In this document: piece by piece, positions 14,698 through 24,769 of the stretch
How the letters are laid out: each line of letters starts with the position of its first letter
How positions within the stretch are numbered: position 1 is the first letter of the stretch
Made by a program: the position numbers and the translations under genes
Assembly: GCF_002794255.1 (NCBI RefSeq)
Contig: NZ_PGGW01000014.1
Coordinates: 1-64,000, forward strand
Origin: Streptomyces carminius
Lineage (GTDB): Bacteria > Actinomycetota > Actinomycetes > Streptomycetales > Streptomycetaceae
Reading direction: 5' to 3'
DNA length: 64,000 bases
The notes under the pieces: model-generated
The model's input: only the letters and a program-made list of their open reading frames with translations
The model's database searches: none
What the model was told of the DNA's origin: nothing

Positions 14698-17361
14698 TCA
14701 GCCGCCGTTGTCGTCGCCCCAGTTTCCGCCTGGGAAGCCGCCGTTGCCGCCGCCATTGGCGTTCCCGTTGGTGTCGCCGGTGCCTTCCGTGCTGCCCTCG
14801 GTCTCGCCGCCGGTGCCTTCCGTGCTGCCCTCGGTCTCGCCGCCGGTGCCTTCCGTGCCGCCCTCGGTCCCGCCGGTGTCCTCACAGAAGAAGTCACCGG
14901 GCCGGCAGCTCTCCTCGCCGCCGGGGGGCGGCGTCGTCATCGGAGGCCGGGAGGTCTCCGGCTGCTTGCTGGGCTCCTTCTCCTTCTCCTCCTCCGACTC
15001 GGTCTCGGATGGAGTGGACTCGGGCTCCTCGCTCTGGGACGGCGTCGAGGACGGTACGCCGGACTGGTCGACCTTCTTCCCGACCGGCTTGGCCTTGGGG
15101 AAGTTCTTCTTGGGTTCGCCCTTGTGGGCGTCTTTCATGTACGCCGTCCACACCTCGGTGGGCAGCTTGCCACCGTTGATGGAGTCGAAGCCACCGGCGC
15201 CCTTCATCGAGAGCAGCGTGCCCTGGTCCGGGTCCGTGCGGAACATCGTGACCGCGGTGGAGAGCTGCGGGGTGTACCCCACCCACCAGGCGGACTTGTT
15301 CTCGTCGGTGGTACCGGTCTTGCCTGCCGCGGGACGGCCCAGGGCACGGGCGTCCTTACCGGTGCCGTGGCCCTTCTCGATGACACCGCGCAGCACGTCG
15401 GTGACGTTGTTGGCGATGTTGGCGTCGATCGAGGTCTCCTTGGCGGGCTTCTCGAAGCCCGGCTGCTCCTCGCCGTTGTGCTGCACCTTCGTCACCGAGT
15501 AGGTGTCGACCTTGGTACCGGAGGCGGAGAAGGTCGCGTAGGAGTTGGCCATCTCGATGGCACCGGGGGTGGAGGTGCCCAGGGCGAAGGACGGGTTGAG
15601 GTTGGGGTCGAAGCTGTCCTCCTCGATACCCGCGGCCGTCGCCGTGGCCTTCACCTTGTCCATGCCGACGTCCATGCCGAGCTGGACGAACGGGGTGTTG
15701 GCCGAGACCTCCATGGCCCGGCGCAGCGTGACGTAGCCGTGGTCCTCGTCGGCGTTGTTGACCTGGTAGAAGGGGTTGCCCTCCTTGTCCAGGTAGTCGG
15801 TGCCGTCCTGCTTCTTGATCTTGAGTTTGTTGTCGCCGTTGTATTCGCTGCTCGGCGAGACGCCCACGCCGTCGCTCTTGTACGTGCCGTGCTCCATGGC
15901 CGCGGCCAGTACGAACGGCTTCCAGACGGAGCCGACCGGGACACCGAGGGTGTTCGCGTTGTTGGTGAAGTGCCCCTTGTCGAAGCCCGGGCCGCCGTAG
16001 AGCGCGACGATCTTCCCGGTGCCCGGCTCCACCGAAGCGGCACCGAACTGGACGAACTTGTCCGTGTCCGGGCGCTTCTCGGCGTCGATGTACTCCTTCT
16101 CGACCTTGCTGACCGACTTGACCATCGCGGCGGTCTTCTTCTTGTCGAAGGTCGTGTGGACCTGGTAGCCGCCCTTGTCGAACGTCGGCTTGTCGATGCC
16201 CAGGGTCTTCTTCACCTCGGCTGCGGCGATGTCCACCAGATAGCCGGTCTGGCCGGTCAGCCCGGCCTGCGCCTTGCGGGGCGCGGGGTCGGGGAACTCG
16301 GTGTACTTGTCCCGCTCGGTCTGGCTCATCAGCCCCACCTCGACCTGGCGGTCGAGGATCCACTCCCAGCGCTCCACGGCCCGCTCGCGGTTCTCCTTGG
16401 GGCTGGACTTCGGCCCCACCCCGCCGGCCGGGTCGTACAGGTCGGCGCCCTTGAGCACCGTGGCGAGCAGGGCGCTCTCCGCCGGGTCGAGCTCGGCGGC
16501 GTCCTTCTCGAAGTACGCCTGGGCGGCGGCCTGGATGCCGTAGGCGTTCCGCCCGTAGTAGCTGGTGTTGAGGTAGCCCTGGAGGATGTCCGGCTTCTCC
16601 ATCTCGGTGTTGACCTTGATGGAGATGAACAGTTCCTTCGCCTTGCGGGTGATGGTCTGGTCCTGGGACAGGTAGTTGTTCTTCACGAACTGCTGGGTGA
16701 TGGTCGAACCGCTCTGGGTGCTGCCACCCGTGGCCATGTTGATCACCGCGCGGCCGATGCCCACCACGTCGAAGCCGGGGTCGTCCCAGAAGGTGGCGTT
16801 CTCCGCGGCGATGACCGCGTTCTGCATCGACTGCGGGATGTCCCCGATCTCGACGTTCTGCCGGTTGGTGTCACCGACCCGGGCCATCACCGTGCCGTCG
16901 GACCAGTAGTAGACGTTGTTCTGCTGGGCCGCCGCGGCGTTCGCCTCGCTGGGGACCTCCACCATGTACAGCGCCAGGCCCACCAGTCCGACGAGCATGC
17001 CCAGGAAGGCCACGGAGAGCCCGCTGACCAGTTTCCAGGAGGGCATCCAGCGCCGCCAGCCGTGTTTGCCCGCCCGTGGATAGTCGACGATGCGCTTCCG
17101 GCCCGGTGGGGCGGACCGTGCCCGGCCCCCCCGGCCGGTGTCGGCCCCGGTGGAGCCGTGCGCGGTCCGGCGTCTTCCTCCGGCGGCGCGCTGCGTCGTC
17201 CGGCGGGCCTCGGCCCGGCCGCCCTGGGGACGGTCCGGGGACATGTCGTGGGAGCTGGGGGCGGCGCCGCCGTGCGGCGACGCGGCGCGCCGTCCGCCGG
17301 ACGGCGGCTGCGCGGCACGCCGGCCACGTGACTGGGACGGTTTGCGACGGTGCTCACTCAT
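14698..17361 (-). CDS. Class A penicillin-binding protein (bifunctional)
   Basis: This is a bifunctional peptidoglycan glycosyltransferase and DD-transpeptidase. The 887-residue product has a basic N-terminus of about 110 residues and one transmembrane helix (about 112-133). A GT51 domain follows, with catalytic Glu187 in AAENATFW and ITQQFVKN at 221-228. The transpeptidase domain has SVWK (Ser478, Lys481), SAN (553-555) and KTG (681-683). The C-terminus after about residue 770 is low-complexity, acidic and Gly/Thr/Glu-rich, with 11-residue repeats. A DTGGTEGG-type tail and a FFCEDTGG motif with two cysteines lie within it. The neighbouring murJ, femX and alanine-racemase-like genes point to a wall-synthesis neighbourhood. 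It is divergent from the PadR gene. Confidence 0.95.
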   Translation of the reverse strand: MSEHRRKPSQSRGRRAAQPPSGGRRAASPHGGAAPSSHDMSPDRPQGGRAEARRTTQRAAGGRRRTAHGSTGADTGRGGRARSAPPGRKRIVDYPRAGKHGWRRWMPSWKLVSGLSVAFLGMLVGLVGLALYMVEVPSEANAAAAQQNNVYYWSDGTVMARVGDTNRQNVEIGDIPQSMQNAVIAAENATFWDDPGFDVVGIGRAVINMATGGSTQSGSTITQQFVKNNYLSQDQTITRKAKELFISIKVNTEMEKPDILQGYLNTSYYGRNAYGIQAAAQAYFEKDAAELDPAESALLATVLKGADLYDPAGGVGPKSSPKENRERAVERWEWILDRQVEVGLMSQTERDKYTEFPDPAPRKAQAGLTGQTGYLVDIAAAEVKKTLGIDKPTFDKGGYQVHTTFDKKKTAAMVKSVSKVEKEYIDAEKRPDTDKFVQFGAASVEPGTGKIVALYGGPGFDKGHFTNNANTLGVPVGSVWKPFVLAAAMEHGTYKSDGVGVSPSSEYNGDNKLKIKKQDGTDYLDKEGNPFYQVNNADEDHGYVTLRRAMEVSANTPFVQLGMDVGMDKVKATATAAGIEEDSFDPNLNPSFALGTSTPGAIEMANSYATFSASGTKVDTYSVTKVQHNGEEQPGFEKPAKETSIDANIANNVTDVLRGVIEKGHGTGKDARALGRPAAGKTGTTDENKSAWWVGYTPQLSTAVTMFRTDPDQGTLLSMKGAGGFDSINGGKLPTEVWTAYMKDAHKGEPKKNFPKAKPVGKKVDQSGVPSSTPSQSEEPESTPSETESEEEKEKEPSKQPETSRPPMTTPPPGGEESCRPGDFFCEDTGGTEGGTEGTGGETEGSTEGTGGETEGSTEGTGDTNGNANGGGNGGFPGGNWGDDNGG
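14779..14874 (-). repeat. 33-bp tandem repeat in the PBP C-terminal tail
   Basis: Two identical 33-base units (14779-14811, 14812-14844) and a third partial, slightly diverged unit (14845-14874) are visible. They encode Glu/Gly/Thr/Ser-rich 11-residue repeats (EGTGGETEGST) at the extracellular end of the penicillin-binding protein. Confidence 0.85.
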
Positions 17362-17814
17362 TGGAACAACTACTCCTCGGGCAGGCGCTCACGCCTGAAG
17401 GCGGCAGTGTACTTCCGGTCCCCCGACGTGCGGCCCGCCCACGTTCCCAGAACTGGCCGCACTGCACCCGGGACGAGGACGCGTTCAAGCACTGGTTGGT
17501 TCCCGGTGACGTTCTGCACAGCGGACAGACTACGCAGCTCCAAAACCCTCCAATGCCGTTATTCGGTGGAAAGAGGACGGGCGAGCTGCTCCGAAACGGC
17601 GATGTGAGACCGCTCACTCTCTCCTCACCCGTCCCCCTCTTGTCGCGAACATCCCGGCGTTCTATCGTCTGCACTATCGCTACGATGTATCGACTCGATA
17701 CATCGGCGAGAGATAAGCTGAGAGACGACGGGAGACCCGCGCACCGGCCCGCCCGCCGGTGGGCGGAACGACGCGCGAGCCGAAGCGGCAGGAAGCGGCA
17801 AGGGGGTGACGGCG
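17362..17814. other. Divergent regulatory spacer between PBP and PadR genes
   Basis: This 450-base spacer contains no convincing gene. It must carry the promoters of the PBP (minus) and PadR (plus) genes. It is noticeably less G+C-rich between 17500 and 17720, and contains the PadR-like palindrome listed separately. Confidence 0.7.
17683..17705. promoter_or_regulatory. Probable PadR operator (perfect 10-bp inverted repeat)
   Basis: CGATGTATCG and CGATACATCG are perfect inverted arms separated by three bases. The ATGT...ACAT half sites resemble known PadR operators. The element lies about 110-130 bases upstream of the PadR start, suggesting autoregulation. Confidence 0.7.
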
Positions 17815-18426
17815 ATGGGGAGACGTTCGGGCATCCTGGAGTTCGCCGTCCTCGGGCTGCTCCGCGAGTCCCCGATGCACGGTTACGAGCTGCGCAAACG
17901 GCTCAACACCTCGTTGGGGGTCTTCCGCGCCTTCAGCTACGGCTCCCTCTACCCCTGTCTGAAGACGCTGGTCCAGCGGGGATGGTTGGCCGAGGAGCCC
18001 GGTGAGGCGTCCGAGGAGTCCCTCGCGGCACTCGCCGGCCGCAGAGCAAAGATCGTCTACCGGCTGACGGCCGAGGGCAAGGAGCACTTCGAGGAGCTCC
18101 TCGCCCAGACCGGACCGGACACCTGGGAGGACGAGCACTTCGGCGTCCGCTTCGCCTTCTTCGGCCAGACCTCGCGGGACGTACGGATGCGGGTGCTGGA
18201 AGGCCGCCGCAGCCGCCTGGAGGAACGCCTGGCCAGGATGCGTGCCTCCCTGGCCCGTACGGGCGAGCGCCTGGACGACTACACCCTCGAACTCCAGCGA
18301 CATGGCATGGAGTCCGTGGAGCGCGAGGTCCGCTGGCTCAACGAACTCATCGAGAGCGAGCGGGTGGGGCGCGATCAGCACCGGGGGGACACCCCGCCCG
18401 ATCCGTCCGACGACACCACCAAGTGA
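17815..18426 (+). CDS. PadR-family transcriptional regulator
   Basis: This 203-residue regulator has the N-terminal winged helix of PadR ([24 protein letters not shown] ... [18 protein letters not shown]) and a C-terminal coiled-coil dimerisation region (about residues 130-190) as in the two-domain PadR group. I chose the ATG at 17815 because an AGGGGG ribosome site lies at the right distance; a GTG at 17806 is the alternative. It is followed 62 bases later by ino1 on the same strand and may be co-transcribed with it. The palindrome at 17683-17705 is its likely operator. The effector is unknown. Confidence 0.92.
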   Translation: MGRRSGILEFAVLGLLRESPMHGYELRKRLNTSLGVFRAFSYGSLYPCLKTLVQRGWLAEEPGEASEESLAALAGRRAKIVYRLTAEGKEHFEELLAQTGPDTWEDEHFGVRFAFFGQTSRDVRMRVLEGRRSRLEERLARMRASLARTGERLDDYTLELQRHGMESVEREVRWLNELIESERVGRDQHRGDTPPDPSDDTTK

Positions 18427-18488
18427 GGGTCCGCAGCGCCGCGGGTCCTCGTCGAGAATCACTGAGAAAACACAGGGAGCAACCGCCA

Positions 18489-19571
18489 ATGGGTTCGGTT
18501 CGCGTAGCCATCGTCGGCGTGGGCAACTGCGCCGCCTCGCTGGTGCAGGGCGTCGAGTACTACAAGGACGCCGACCCGAAGAGCCGCGTGCCGGGTCTGA
18601 TGCACGTGCAGTTCGGTGACTACCACGTCTCGGACATCGAGTTCGTGGCCGCGTTCGACGTGGACGCCAAGAAGGTCGGCCTGGACCTGGCCGACGCCAT
18701 CGGTGCCAGCGAGAACAACACCATCAAGATCTGCGACGTGCCCAGGACCGGGATCACCGTCCAGCGCGGTCACACCCTGGACGGGCTGGGCAAGTACTAC
18801 CGCGAGACGATCGAGGAGTCCGCCGAGGAGCCGGTCGACATCGTCCAGATCCTCCGCGAGCGCCAGGTCGACGTCCTGGTCTGCTACCTGCCGGTGGGGT
18901 CCGAGGACGCCGCGAAGTTCTACGCGCAGTGCGCCATCGACGCCAAGGTGGCCTTCGTCAACGCCCTGCCGGTCTTCATCGCCGGCACCAAGGAGTGGGC
19001 GGACAAGTTCACCGAGGCCGGTGTCCCGATCGTCGGTGACGACATCAAGTCCCAGGTGGGCGCCACCATCACGCACCGCGTGATGGCCAAGCTCTTCGAG
19101 GACCGCGGTGTCGTCCTGGACCGCACGATGCAGCTCAACGTCGGCGGCAACATGGACTTCAAGAACATGCTGGAGCGCGACCGCCTGGAGTCCAAGAAGA
19201 TCTCCAAGACCCAGGCCGTCACCTCCCAGATCCCCGACCGCGACCTGGGCGCGGACAACGTCCACATCGGCCCGTCGGACTACGTGGCCTGGCTGGACGA
19301 CCGCAAGTGGGCCTACGTCCGGCTGGAGGGCCGTGCCTTCGGCGACGTCCCGCTGAGCCTGGAGTACAAGCTGGAGGTCTGGGACTCCCCCAACTCCGCC
19401 GGTGTCATCATCGACGCCCTGCGCGCCGCGAAGATCGCCAAGGACCGCGGTGTGGGCGGCCCGGTGCTCTCCGCCTCCTCGTACTTCATGAAGTCCCCGC
19501 CGGTCCAGTACTTCGACGACCAGGCCCGGGAGAACGTGGAGAAGTTCATCCGCGGCGAGGTCGACCACTGA
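18489..19571 (+). CDS. ino1: Inositol-3-phosphate synthase
   Basis: This NAD-dependent enzyme converts glucose 6-phosphate to inositol 3-phosphate, the precursor for phosphatidylinositol and mycothiol in actinomycetes. The 360-residue product begins with the Rossmann motif [16 protein letters not shown]. It contains the family signatures around [18 protein letters not shown] and [15 protein letters not shown], and the region [12 protein letters not shown]. It is the shorter actinobacterial/archaeal form. The ATG at 18489 has an AGGGAG ribosome site. A strong stem-loop terminator lies downstream at 19689-19729. The link to mycothiol fits the nearby thiol-redox genes such as trxB, but this is context only. 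Confidence 0.95.
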   Translation: MGSVRVAIVGVGNCAASLVQGVEYYKDADPKSRVPGLMHVQFGDYHVSDIEFVAAFDVDAKKVGLDLADAIGASENNTIKICDVPRTGITVQRGHTLDGLGKYYRETIEESAEEPVDIVQILRERQVDVLVCYLPVGSEDAAKFYAQCAIDAKVAFVNALPVFIAGTKEWADKFTEAGVPIVGDDIKSQVGATITHRVMAKLFEDRGVVLDRTMQLNVGGNMDFKNMLERDRLESKKISKTQAVTSQIPDRDLGADNVHIGPSDYVAWLDDRKWAYVRLEGRAFGDVPLSLEYKLEVWDSPNSAGVIIDALRAAKIAKDRGVGGPVLSASSYFMKSPPVQYFDDQARENVEKFIRGEVDH

Positions 19572-19688
19572 CGGCAGCGCGGACCACTGACGGAACGCGG
19601 GACACGGCCGCCGGACACCGGCGGCACGCGGCGCCGCGTGCCGTACGGCCGGGGCGGTCGCACCACGGCCGTGGGTGACCGCCGGTGA

Positions 19689-19729
19689 ACGGCGAGGGGC
19701 CCGGACATCGTGTCCGGGCCCCTCGCCGT
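19689..19729. terminator. Bidirectional terminator hairpin
   Basis: A perfect 19-bp stem (19689-19707 with 19711-19729) has a 3-base loop. It stands between the convergent ino1 and alanine-racemase-like genes and could stop transcription from both sides. As usual for Streptomyces there is no clear U-tract. Confidence 0.88.
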
Positions 19730-19794
19730 GTCGTGCGCCGTACGGGCGCGCGGCGGGGCGCGTACGGGACGCGTACGGGATGGGTACGGACGGC

Positions 19795-20826
19795 TCAGTG
19801 CTCGACCAGCCGGTCGTACAGCGTCGTGGTGTGCCGCAGGGTCGCCGGCAGCTCGTCGCCGACCTGCGGCTCCGCAGCCTCCTCCGGCACGAACAGGATC
19901 GACACCTGCATGTGCGGCGGCTCCGCGAACCAGCGCTGCTTGCCGTCCCACAGGAACGGCGACAGATGGCGGTTGACCGTCGCCAGCCCGGCCCGCGCCA
20001 CCCCCTTGGCCCGCGGTGTCACCCCGTGCAGGTTCCTCGGGGCCTCCAGGCCCACCCCGTGCGAGGTGCCGCCCGCCACCACCACCAGCCAGCCGTCCCC
20101 CGGCGTCTTCTGCTGGCGGTAGCCGAACCGGTCGCCCCGGACCACCCGCGTCACGTCCAGCACCGAGCCCCGGTACTGGGTCGCCCCGTGGTCCCCCAGC
20201 CACAGCCGCGTCCCGATCCGGGCCCGGAACCGGGTCTGGGGGAACTGCAGCCGCAGCCGCTCGAACTCCTCCGGCCTCAGATGGCTGACGTACATCGTCT
20301 CCAGCGGCAGCCGGGCGGCCCGCAGCCGGTCCATCCAGCCGATGACCTCGTCCACCGCGTCGGTGCCGTCGGTGCGGTCCAGCGGCAGGTGGATCGCGAA
20401 GCCCTCCAGCCGGACGTCGTCGATCGCGGCGCGCAGCTTGCCGAGATCCTCCGCCAGCACCCCGTGCCGCTTCATCGAGCTCATCACCTCGATGACGACC
20501 CGCGCCCCCACCAGCGCGTTCACCCCGTCCACCGAGGAGACCGTGCGGATCGCCCGGCTCGGCAGCGGCACCGGTTCCTCACCGCGCCGGAAGGGGGTCA
20601 GCACCAGCAGGTCACCGCTGAAGAAGTCCTTCATGCGGGCGGCCTCGTAGGTCGTGCCCACCGCGATGACGTCCGAGTCGAACCGGATGACCTCCTCGGC
20701 CAGCCGCTCGTGGCCGAAGCCGTACCCGTTGCCCTTGCAGACCGGCACCAGGCCCGGGAACTGCTGCAGCACCGTCCGCTGGTGCGCCCGCCAGCGTTCG
20801 GTGTCGACGTAGAGGGAGAGCGCCAT
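19795..20826 (-). CDS. Alanine racemase-like PLP enzyme
   Basis: This 343-residue protein has the fold-type III PLP barrel of the alanine racemase family. The cofactor lysine is Lys31 in VCKGNGYGFG (compare VKANAYGHG in canonical Alr). The later RIGTRLWLGD resembles the phosphate-binding or C-terminal barrel signature, and a beta domain ends the protein. Divergence from standard Alr suggests that the substrate may differ or that this is a second racemase; the dedicated alr gene is normally elsewhere. I chose the ATG at 20826. It lies 77 bases downstream of femX on the same strand, so a role in supplying or modifying wall amino acids is a reasonable inference. Confidence 0.8.
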   Translation of the reverse strand: MALSLYVDTERWRAHQRTVLQQFPGLVPVCKGNGYGFGHERLAEEVIRFDSDVIAVGTTYEAARMKDFFSGDLLVLTPFRRGEEPVPLPSRAIRTVSSVDGVNALVGARVVIEVMSSMKRHGVLAEDLGKLRAAIDDVRLEGFAIHLPLDRTDGTDAVDEVIGWMDRLRAARLPLETMYVSHLRPEEFERLRLQFPQTRFRARIGTRLWLGDHGATQYRGSVLDVTRVVRGDRFGYRQQKTPGDGWLVVVAGGTSHGVGLEAPRNLHGVTPRAKGVARAGLATVNRHLSPFLWDGKQRWFAEPPHMQVSILFVPEEAAEPQVGDELPATLRHTTTLYDRLVEH

Positions 20827-20903
20827 GGACGTAGGGAACCTTTCTCGTCGGCCCGGCGTGCCCTCCCGGAGGGGGCCCGCCGGACACACGGGGGAGTCGG
20901 GCG

Positions 20904-22022
20904 TCAGCGGCGCGACATGTAGATGTCGAGCGCCTTGTGCAGCAGCTTATTGAGCGGAAAGTCCCACTCGCCGAGATACTCCGCGGCCTGCCCGCCGGTG
21001 CCCACCTTGAACTGGATCAGACCGAAGAGGTGGTCGCTGTCGTCCAGCGAGTCGCTGATGCCGCGCAGGTCGTACACGCTCGCCCCGAGCGCGTAGGCGT
21101 CCTGGAGCATCCGCCACTGCATGGCGTTCGACGGGCGGACCTCCCGCTTGTGGTTCGCCGACGCGCCGTAGGAGTACCACACGTGCCCGCCCACGATCAG
21201 CATGGTGGCCGCGGCCACCGCCTCGCCCTCGTGCATGGCGAAGTACAGGCGCATCCGGTTGGGGTCCTCGGCGTTCAGCGCCTTCCACATCCGCTCGAAG
21301 TACGCCAGCGGGCGGGGCCGGAACCGGTCGCGCTCGGCGGTGACCTCGTACAGCCGCTGCCAGGCGGGCAGATCGTCGTAGCCGCCCTGGACGACGTCGA
21401 CGCCCGCCTTCTCGGCCTTCTTGATGTTGCGCCGCCACAACTGGTTGAAGCCCTTGTGCACCTCGTCGAGCGTCCGGCCCTCCAGCGGCACCTGGAAGAC
21501 GTAGCGCGGCTGTACGTCGCCGAAGCCGGCGCCGCCGTCCTCGCCCTGCTGCCAGCCCATGCGGCGCAGCCGGTCGGAGACCTCGAAGGCGCGCGGCTCG
21601 ATGTGGGTGGCCTCCACGTCCCGCAGCCGTTTGACGTCCGGGTTCTGGATGCCCGACTTGACCGCGGCGGCGTCCCAGCGCCGGATCACCACCGGCGGGC
21701 CCATCTTCACCGAGAACGCGCCCTTGGCCTTCAGATGCGCCAGCATCGGGCGCAGCCACTCCTCCAGGTTCGGCGCGAACCAGTTGATCACCGGCCCCTC
21801 GGGCAGATAGGCCAGATAGCGTTTGACCTTGGGCAACTGCCGGTACAGCACCAGGCCGGCCCCGACCAGCTCACCGTTCGCGTCGAACCAGCCGAGGTTC
21901 TCCGAGCCCCACTCGGCCTTCACGTCCGCCCACGCCGGGACCTGCATGTGGCTGGCCGAGGGCAGGCTCCGGATATACGCCAGGTGCTGCTCACGACTGA
22001 TCGTCCTCAGGGTCAGGCTCAT
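20904..22022 (-). CDS. femX: FemX-like peptidoglycan bridge aminoacyltransferase
   Basis: This 372-residue member of the FemABX family transfers an aminoacyl group from tRNA to the lipid II stem peptide. In Streptomyces this makes the single glycine bridge to LL-diaminopimelate. Two GNAT-like domains are visible: the first contains [20 protein letters not shown] and the second [15 protein letters not shown]...[29 protein letters not shown]. The C-terminal [27 protein letters not shown] is a strong family signature. The ATG at 22022 starts it. It is followed by the alanine-racemase-like gene and preceded by a small membrane protein gene on the same strand. It corresponds in position to femX of S. 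coelicolor (SCO3904, from memory). Confidence 0.92.
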   Translation of the reverse strand: MSLTLRTISREQHLAYIRSLPSASHMQVPAWADVKAEWGSENLGWFDANGELVGAGLVLYRQLPKVKRYLAYLPEGPVINWFAPNLEEWLRPMLAHLKAKGAFSVKMGPPVVIRRWDAAAVKSGIQNPDVKRLRDVEATHIEPRAFEVSDRLRRMGWQQGEDGGAGFGDVQPRYVFQVPLEGRTLDEVHKGFNQLWRRNIKKAEKAGVDVVQGGYDDLPAWQRLYEVTAERDRFRPRPLAYFERMWKALNAEDPNRMRLYFAMHEGEAVAAATMLIVGGHVWYSYGASANHKREVRPSNAMQWRMLQDAYALGASVYDLRGISDSLDDSDHLFGLIQFKVGTGGQAAEYLGEWDFPLNKLLHKALDIYMSRR

Positions 22023-22188
22023 ACGGGGCGCTCCTCCGGCGTACTTCGCAGGGTCTGGCGCGAAGCCTACTGCGGCCGGAAGGACCCCCGCTGCGGTCCG
22101 GCGGACGCGGGCCGGAGGCCGGAAGGACGCCTTCCGCCCGCCCGGCCACCGTCCCGCGGATGCCCGCCGGGCGTCCGCGGGCCGGGTG

Positions 22189-22506
22189 TCAGCCGCCGAA
22201 CAGACCGCCGTTCCACATTCCGACGAAGAACCCGAGTGCCGCCGCCACCATCCCGACGACCAGGACGAACCGCTCCTCGGTGGTCGCCGAGATCATCTGG
22301 CCCCGGCCGCCGGCGACCACGCCCAGCAGTCCGGCCCAGGACGTGATGACGTGCAGCCCCGGGAAGAAGGCCGTGACCACCGCCACCAGGGCGAGCACCG
22401 CCGTCGCCGCGACGAGGCGGTTCTCGACCGGATGGGCCCGGCCGTCGCTGTTGAGGGCCGAGGAGAGCGCGGAGAGCGGGCTCCTCCGCCGTGCCGTCTG
22501 TGCCAT
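22189..22506 (-). CDS. Small two-helix membrane protein
   Basis: This 105-residue hydrophobic protein of unknown function starts at the ATG at 22506 (an AGGAGGTG ribosome site precedes it). Two transmembrane segments are visible: [31 protein letters not shown] and [19 protein letters not shown] basic, Ser-rich N-terminal tail ([14 protein letters not shown]) precedes them. It is conserved between femX and rpsF in Streptomyces as far as I recall. No motif suggests activity. Confidence 0.75.
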   Translation of the reverse strand: MAQTARRRSPLSALSSALNSDGRAHPVENRLVAATAVLALVAVVTAFFPGLHVITSWAGLLGVVAGGRGQMISATTEERFVLVVGMVAAALGFFVGMWNGGLFGG

Positions 22507-22821
22507 GGGGCACCTCCTGCCGACGCGTCCCCCGGGATCGCCCGGAGAGCCCGGATCGTGCGTGTGCGGGACGCGGCGCCGGGTGACGCCGTTCACATCC
22601 CCTCTGTCCAGATTGCGGCTGATGTCCACCGGATTTCAACCGGAGTCCCGCGGCGGGTACTGTGTACTGTCCGCGCGGTGTCCGCCCGGCTCGTGACCGG
22701 CTCCGGGGAAGCCCCCGGGAATGTCGGTGCCGGCCGGTACCGTGTCGGACGGTTTCACGCATCGAGACCCTCCTGCCACGGAACGACCGTGGCCGCCGAG
22801 TCCAGAGGAGGTGGGTTCCAC

Positions 22822-23112
22822 ATGCGTCACTACGAGGTGATGGTCATCCTCGACCCCGATCTCGAGGAGCGCGCTGTCTCCCCGCTGATCGAGAACTTCC
22901 TTTCCGTCGTCCGCGAGGGCAACGGGAAGGTCGAGAAGGTCGACACCTGGGGCCGTCGTCGTCTCTCGTACGAGATCAACAAGAAGCCCGAGGGCATCTA
23001 CTCGGTCATCGACCTGCGGGCCGAGCCCGCGGTCGTCAAGGAGCTCGACCGTCAGATGAACCTGAACGAGTCGGTTCTGCGGACCAAGGTCCTCCGCCCC
23101 GAGACCCACTGA
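22822..23112 (+). CDS. rpsF: 30S ribosomal protein S6
   Basis: S6 binds S18 and 16S rRNA in the platform of the small subunit. The 96-residue product has the standard fold and sequence ([15 protein letters not shown] at the start, [18 protein letters not shown], then VLRTKVLRP at the end). The start is the ATG at 22822, with a strong GAGGAGGTG ribosome site at 22805-22813. It opens the conserved rpsF-ssb-rpsR-rplI operon. Its length equals the family norm. Confidence 0.98.
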   Translation: MRHYEVMVILDPDLEERAVSPLIENFLSVVREGNGKVEKVDTWGRRRLSYEINKKPEGIYSVIDLRAEPAVVKELDRQMNLNESVLRTKVLRPETH

Positions 23113-23257
23113 GCACCCGCCCGGCGGGCTCAGCGGATCCGGACGGGAACCGGTAGCCGACCAGAGCCGAGGGCGTCGGAACCCTGTGGCGCCCTCCCCG
23201 TAGCACCAGCAGCCAGCACCACCAGCAGCCAGCAGCACCCCGCCGAGAGGTTCACCC

Positions 23258-23842
23258 ATGGCAGGCGAGACCGTCATCACGGTCGTCGGCAATCTCGTCG
23301 ACGACCCCGAGCTGCGCTTCACCCCCTCCGGTGCGGCGGTCGCGAAGTTCCGCGTCGCGTCCACCCCCCGCACCTTCGACCGCCAGACCAACGAGTGGAA
23401 GGACGGCGAGAGCCTCTTCCTGACCTGCTCGGTCTGGCGGCAGGCGGCCGAGAACGTCGCCGAGTCCCTCACCCGGGGCACCCGCGTCATCGTGCAGGGC
23501 CGTCTCAAGCAGCGCTCGTACGAGGACCGCGAGGGCGTCAAGCGCACGGTCTACGAGCTGGACGTCGACGAGGTCGGCGCCAGCCTGCGCAACGCCACGG
23601 CCAAGGTCACCAAGACCACCGGCCGCGGTGGTCAGGGTGGCGGCGGCTGGGGCGGCGGTCCCGCCGGCCCCGGCGGTCAGCAGGGCGGCGGCGGCCAGGG
23701 CCAGGGCGGTGGCGCCCCCGCGGGCGACCCGTGGGCCACGGGCGCCCCGGCCGGCGGCGGCCAGGGCCAGGGCGGTGGCGGCGGCTGGGGCGGCGGCTCC
23801 GGCGGCTCCGGTGGCGGCTACTCGGACGAGCCGCCCTTCTGA
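23258..23842 (+). CDS. ssb: Single-stranded DNA-binding protein
   Basis: SSB coats single-stranded DNA and recruits replication and repair proteins. The 194-residue product has an N-terminal OB fold (about residues 1-112; [43 protein letters not shown]). A Gly/Gln-rich linker with repeated [10 protein letters not shown] units follows, then the acidic C-terminal tip DEPPF that binds partners. It lies 145 bases after rpsF; that spacer carries short direct repeats (AGCACCAGCAGCC-like) near 23203-23240. The ribosome site GAGAGG precedes the ATG. Confidence 0.97.
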   Translation: MAGETVITVVGNLVDDPELRFTPSGAAVAKFRVASTPRTFDRQTNEWKDGESLFLTCSVWRQAAENVAESLTRGTRVIVQGRLKQRSYEDREGVKRTVYELDVDEVGASLRNATAKVTKTTGRGGQGGGGWGGGPAGPGGQQGGGGQGQGGGAPAGDPWATGAPAGGGQGQGGGGGWGGGSGGSGGGYSDEPPF

Positions 23843-23923
23843 CCGGTCCGCGAGGGCCGGGGGAGGGCTGTGCTCACCGGTGTCCACCGGCACAGAACTT
23901 CTTGAATCAAACGGAGAGAGACA

Positions 23924-24160
23924 ATGGCGAAGCCGCCTGCTCGCAAGCCGAAGAAGAAGGTTTGCGTGTTCTGCAAGGACAAGATCAAGTACGTCGACTA
24001 CAAGGACACGAACCTGCTGCGGAAGTTCATTTCCGACCGCGGCAAGATCCGTGCCCGCCGGGTCACCGGCAACTGCACCCAGCACCAGCGCGATGTCGCC
24101 ACGGCCGTGAAGAACAGCCGTGAGATGGCGCTGCTGCCCTACACCTCGACCGCTCGCTAA
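23924..24160 (+). CDS. rpsR: 30S ribosomal protein S18
   Basis: S18 pairs with S6 on the 30S platform. The 78-residue product has the CVFC pair near the N-terminus and a further cysteine in TGNC, as in the zinc-binding (C+) form of S18. Streptomyces often keeps a second, zinc-independent copy elsewhere. The core [21 protein letters not shown] is highly conserved. The ATG at 23924 is preceded by GGAGAGAG. It is the third gene of the rpsF operon and lies 18 bases before rplI. Confidence 0.98.
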   Translation: MAKPPARKPKKKVCVFCKDKIKYVDYKDTNLLRKFISDRGKIRARRVTGNCTQHQRDVATAVKNSREMALLPYTSTAR

Positions 24161-24178
24161 GGAAGGGATGACCGAATC

Positions 24179-24625
24179 ATGAAGATCATCCTGACCAACG
24201 AGGTCTCCGGTCTCGGTACCGCGGGCGACGTCGTCGAGGTGAAGGACGGGTACGCCCGCAACTACCTGCTCCCCCGCGGTTTCGCGATCCGCTGGACCAA
24301 GGGCGGGGAGAAGGACGTCGAGCAGATCCGCCGCGCCCGCAAGATCCACGAGATCGCCACGATCGAGCAGGCCAACGAGATCAAGGGCCGGATCGAGGGC
24401 CTCACGGTGCGGCTGAAGGTCCGCGCCGGGGACCAGGGCCGGCTGTTCGGCTCCGTCACCCCGGCCGACATCGCCTCGGCGGTGAAGAGCGCGGGCGGCC
24501 CGGACGTCGACAAGCGCCGCATCGAGCTCGGCTCGCCGATCAAGACCCTGGGCTCGCACCAGGTGACGGTCCGCCTCCACCCGGAGGTCAGTGCCAAGGT
24601 CGGCGTCGAGGTCGGCGCCGCCTGA
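24179..24625 (+). CDS. rplI: 50S ribosomal protein L9
   Basis: L9 is a two-domain protein of the large subunit near the L1 stalk. The 148-residue product has the N-terminal domain signature [21 protein letters not shown], a long connecting helix, and the C-terminal domain ([14 protein letters not shown], then the end region [12 protein letters not shown]). The ATG at 24179 follows a GGAAGGGATG ribosome site. It closes the operon and is followed by a strong terminator at 24685-24720. Confidence 0.98.
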   Translation: MKIILTNEVSGLGTAGDVVEVKDGYARNYLLPRGFAIRWTKGGEKDVEQIRRARKIHEIATIEQANEIKGRIEGLTVRLKVRAGDQGRLFGSVTPADIASAVKSAGGPDVDKRRIELGSPIKTLGSHQVTVRLHPEVSAKVGVEVGAA

Positions 24626-24684
24626 CGGCCGCTCCGGATCCGCGGCACCCGCGGACCGGCGGGCGGTACCGAGCGGTACGTACA

Positions 24685-24720
24685 CAGGGCCGCGATCCCC
24701 GCACGGGGATCGCGGCCCTG
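24685..24720. terminator. Terminator hairpin after rplI
   Basis: A perfect 16-bp stem (24685-24700 with 24705-24720) has a 4-base loop GCAC. It lies between rplI and the convergent MATE gene and is placed to end transcription from both. Confidence 0.9.
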
Positions 24721-24769
24721 CGGCGTCCCCCGCCGGTTCCCCCGCGGCGCTGCACCGCCGGCCGTCAGG

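Noticed and set aside
19689..19729. The ino1 hairpin as a regulatory element
   Set aside because: It lies after two convergent genes with no start nearby; termination explains it.
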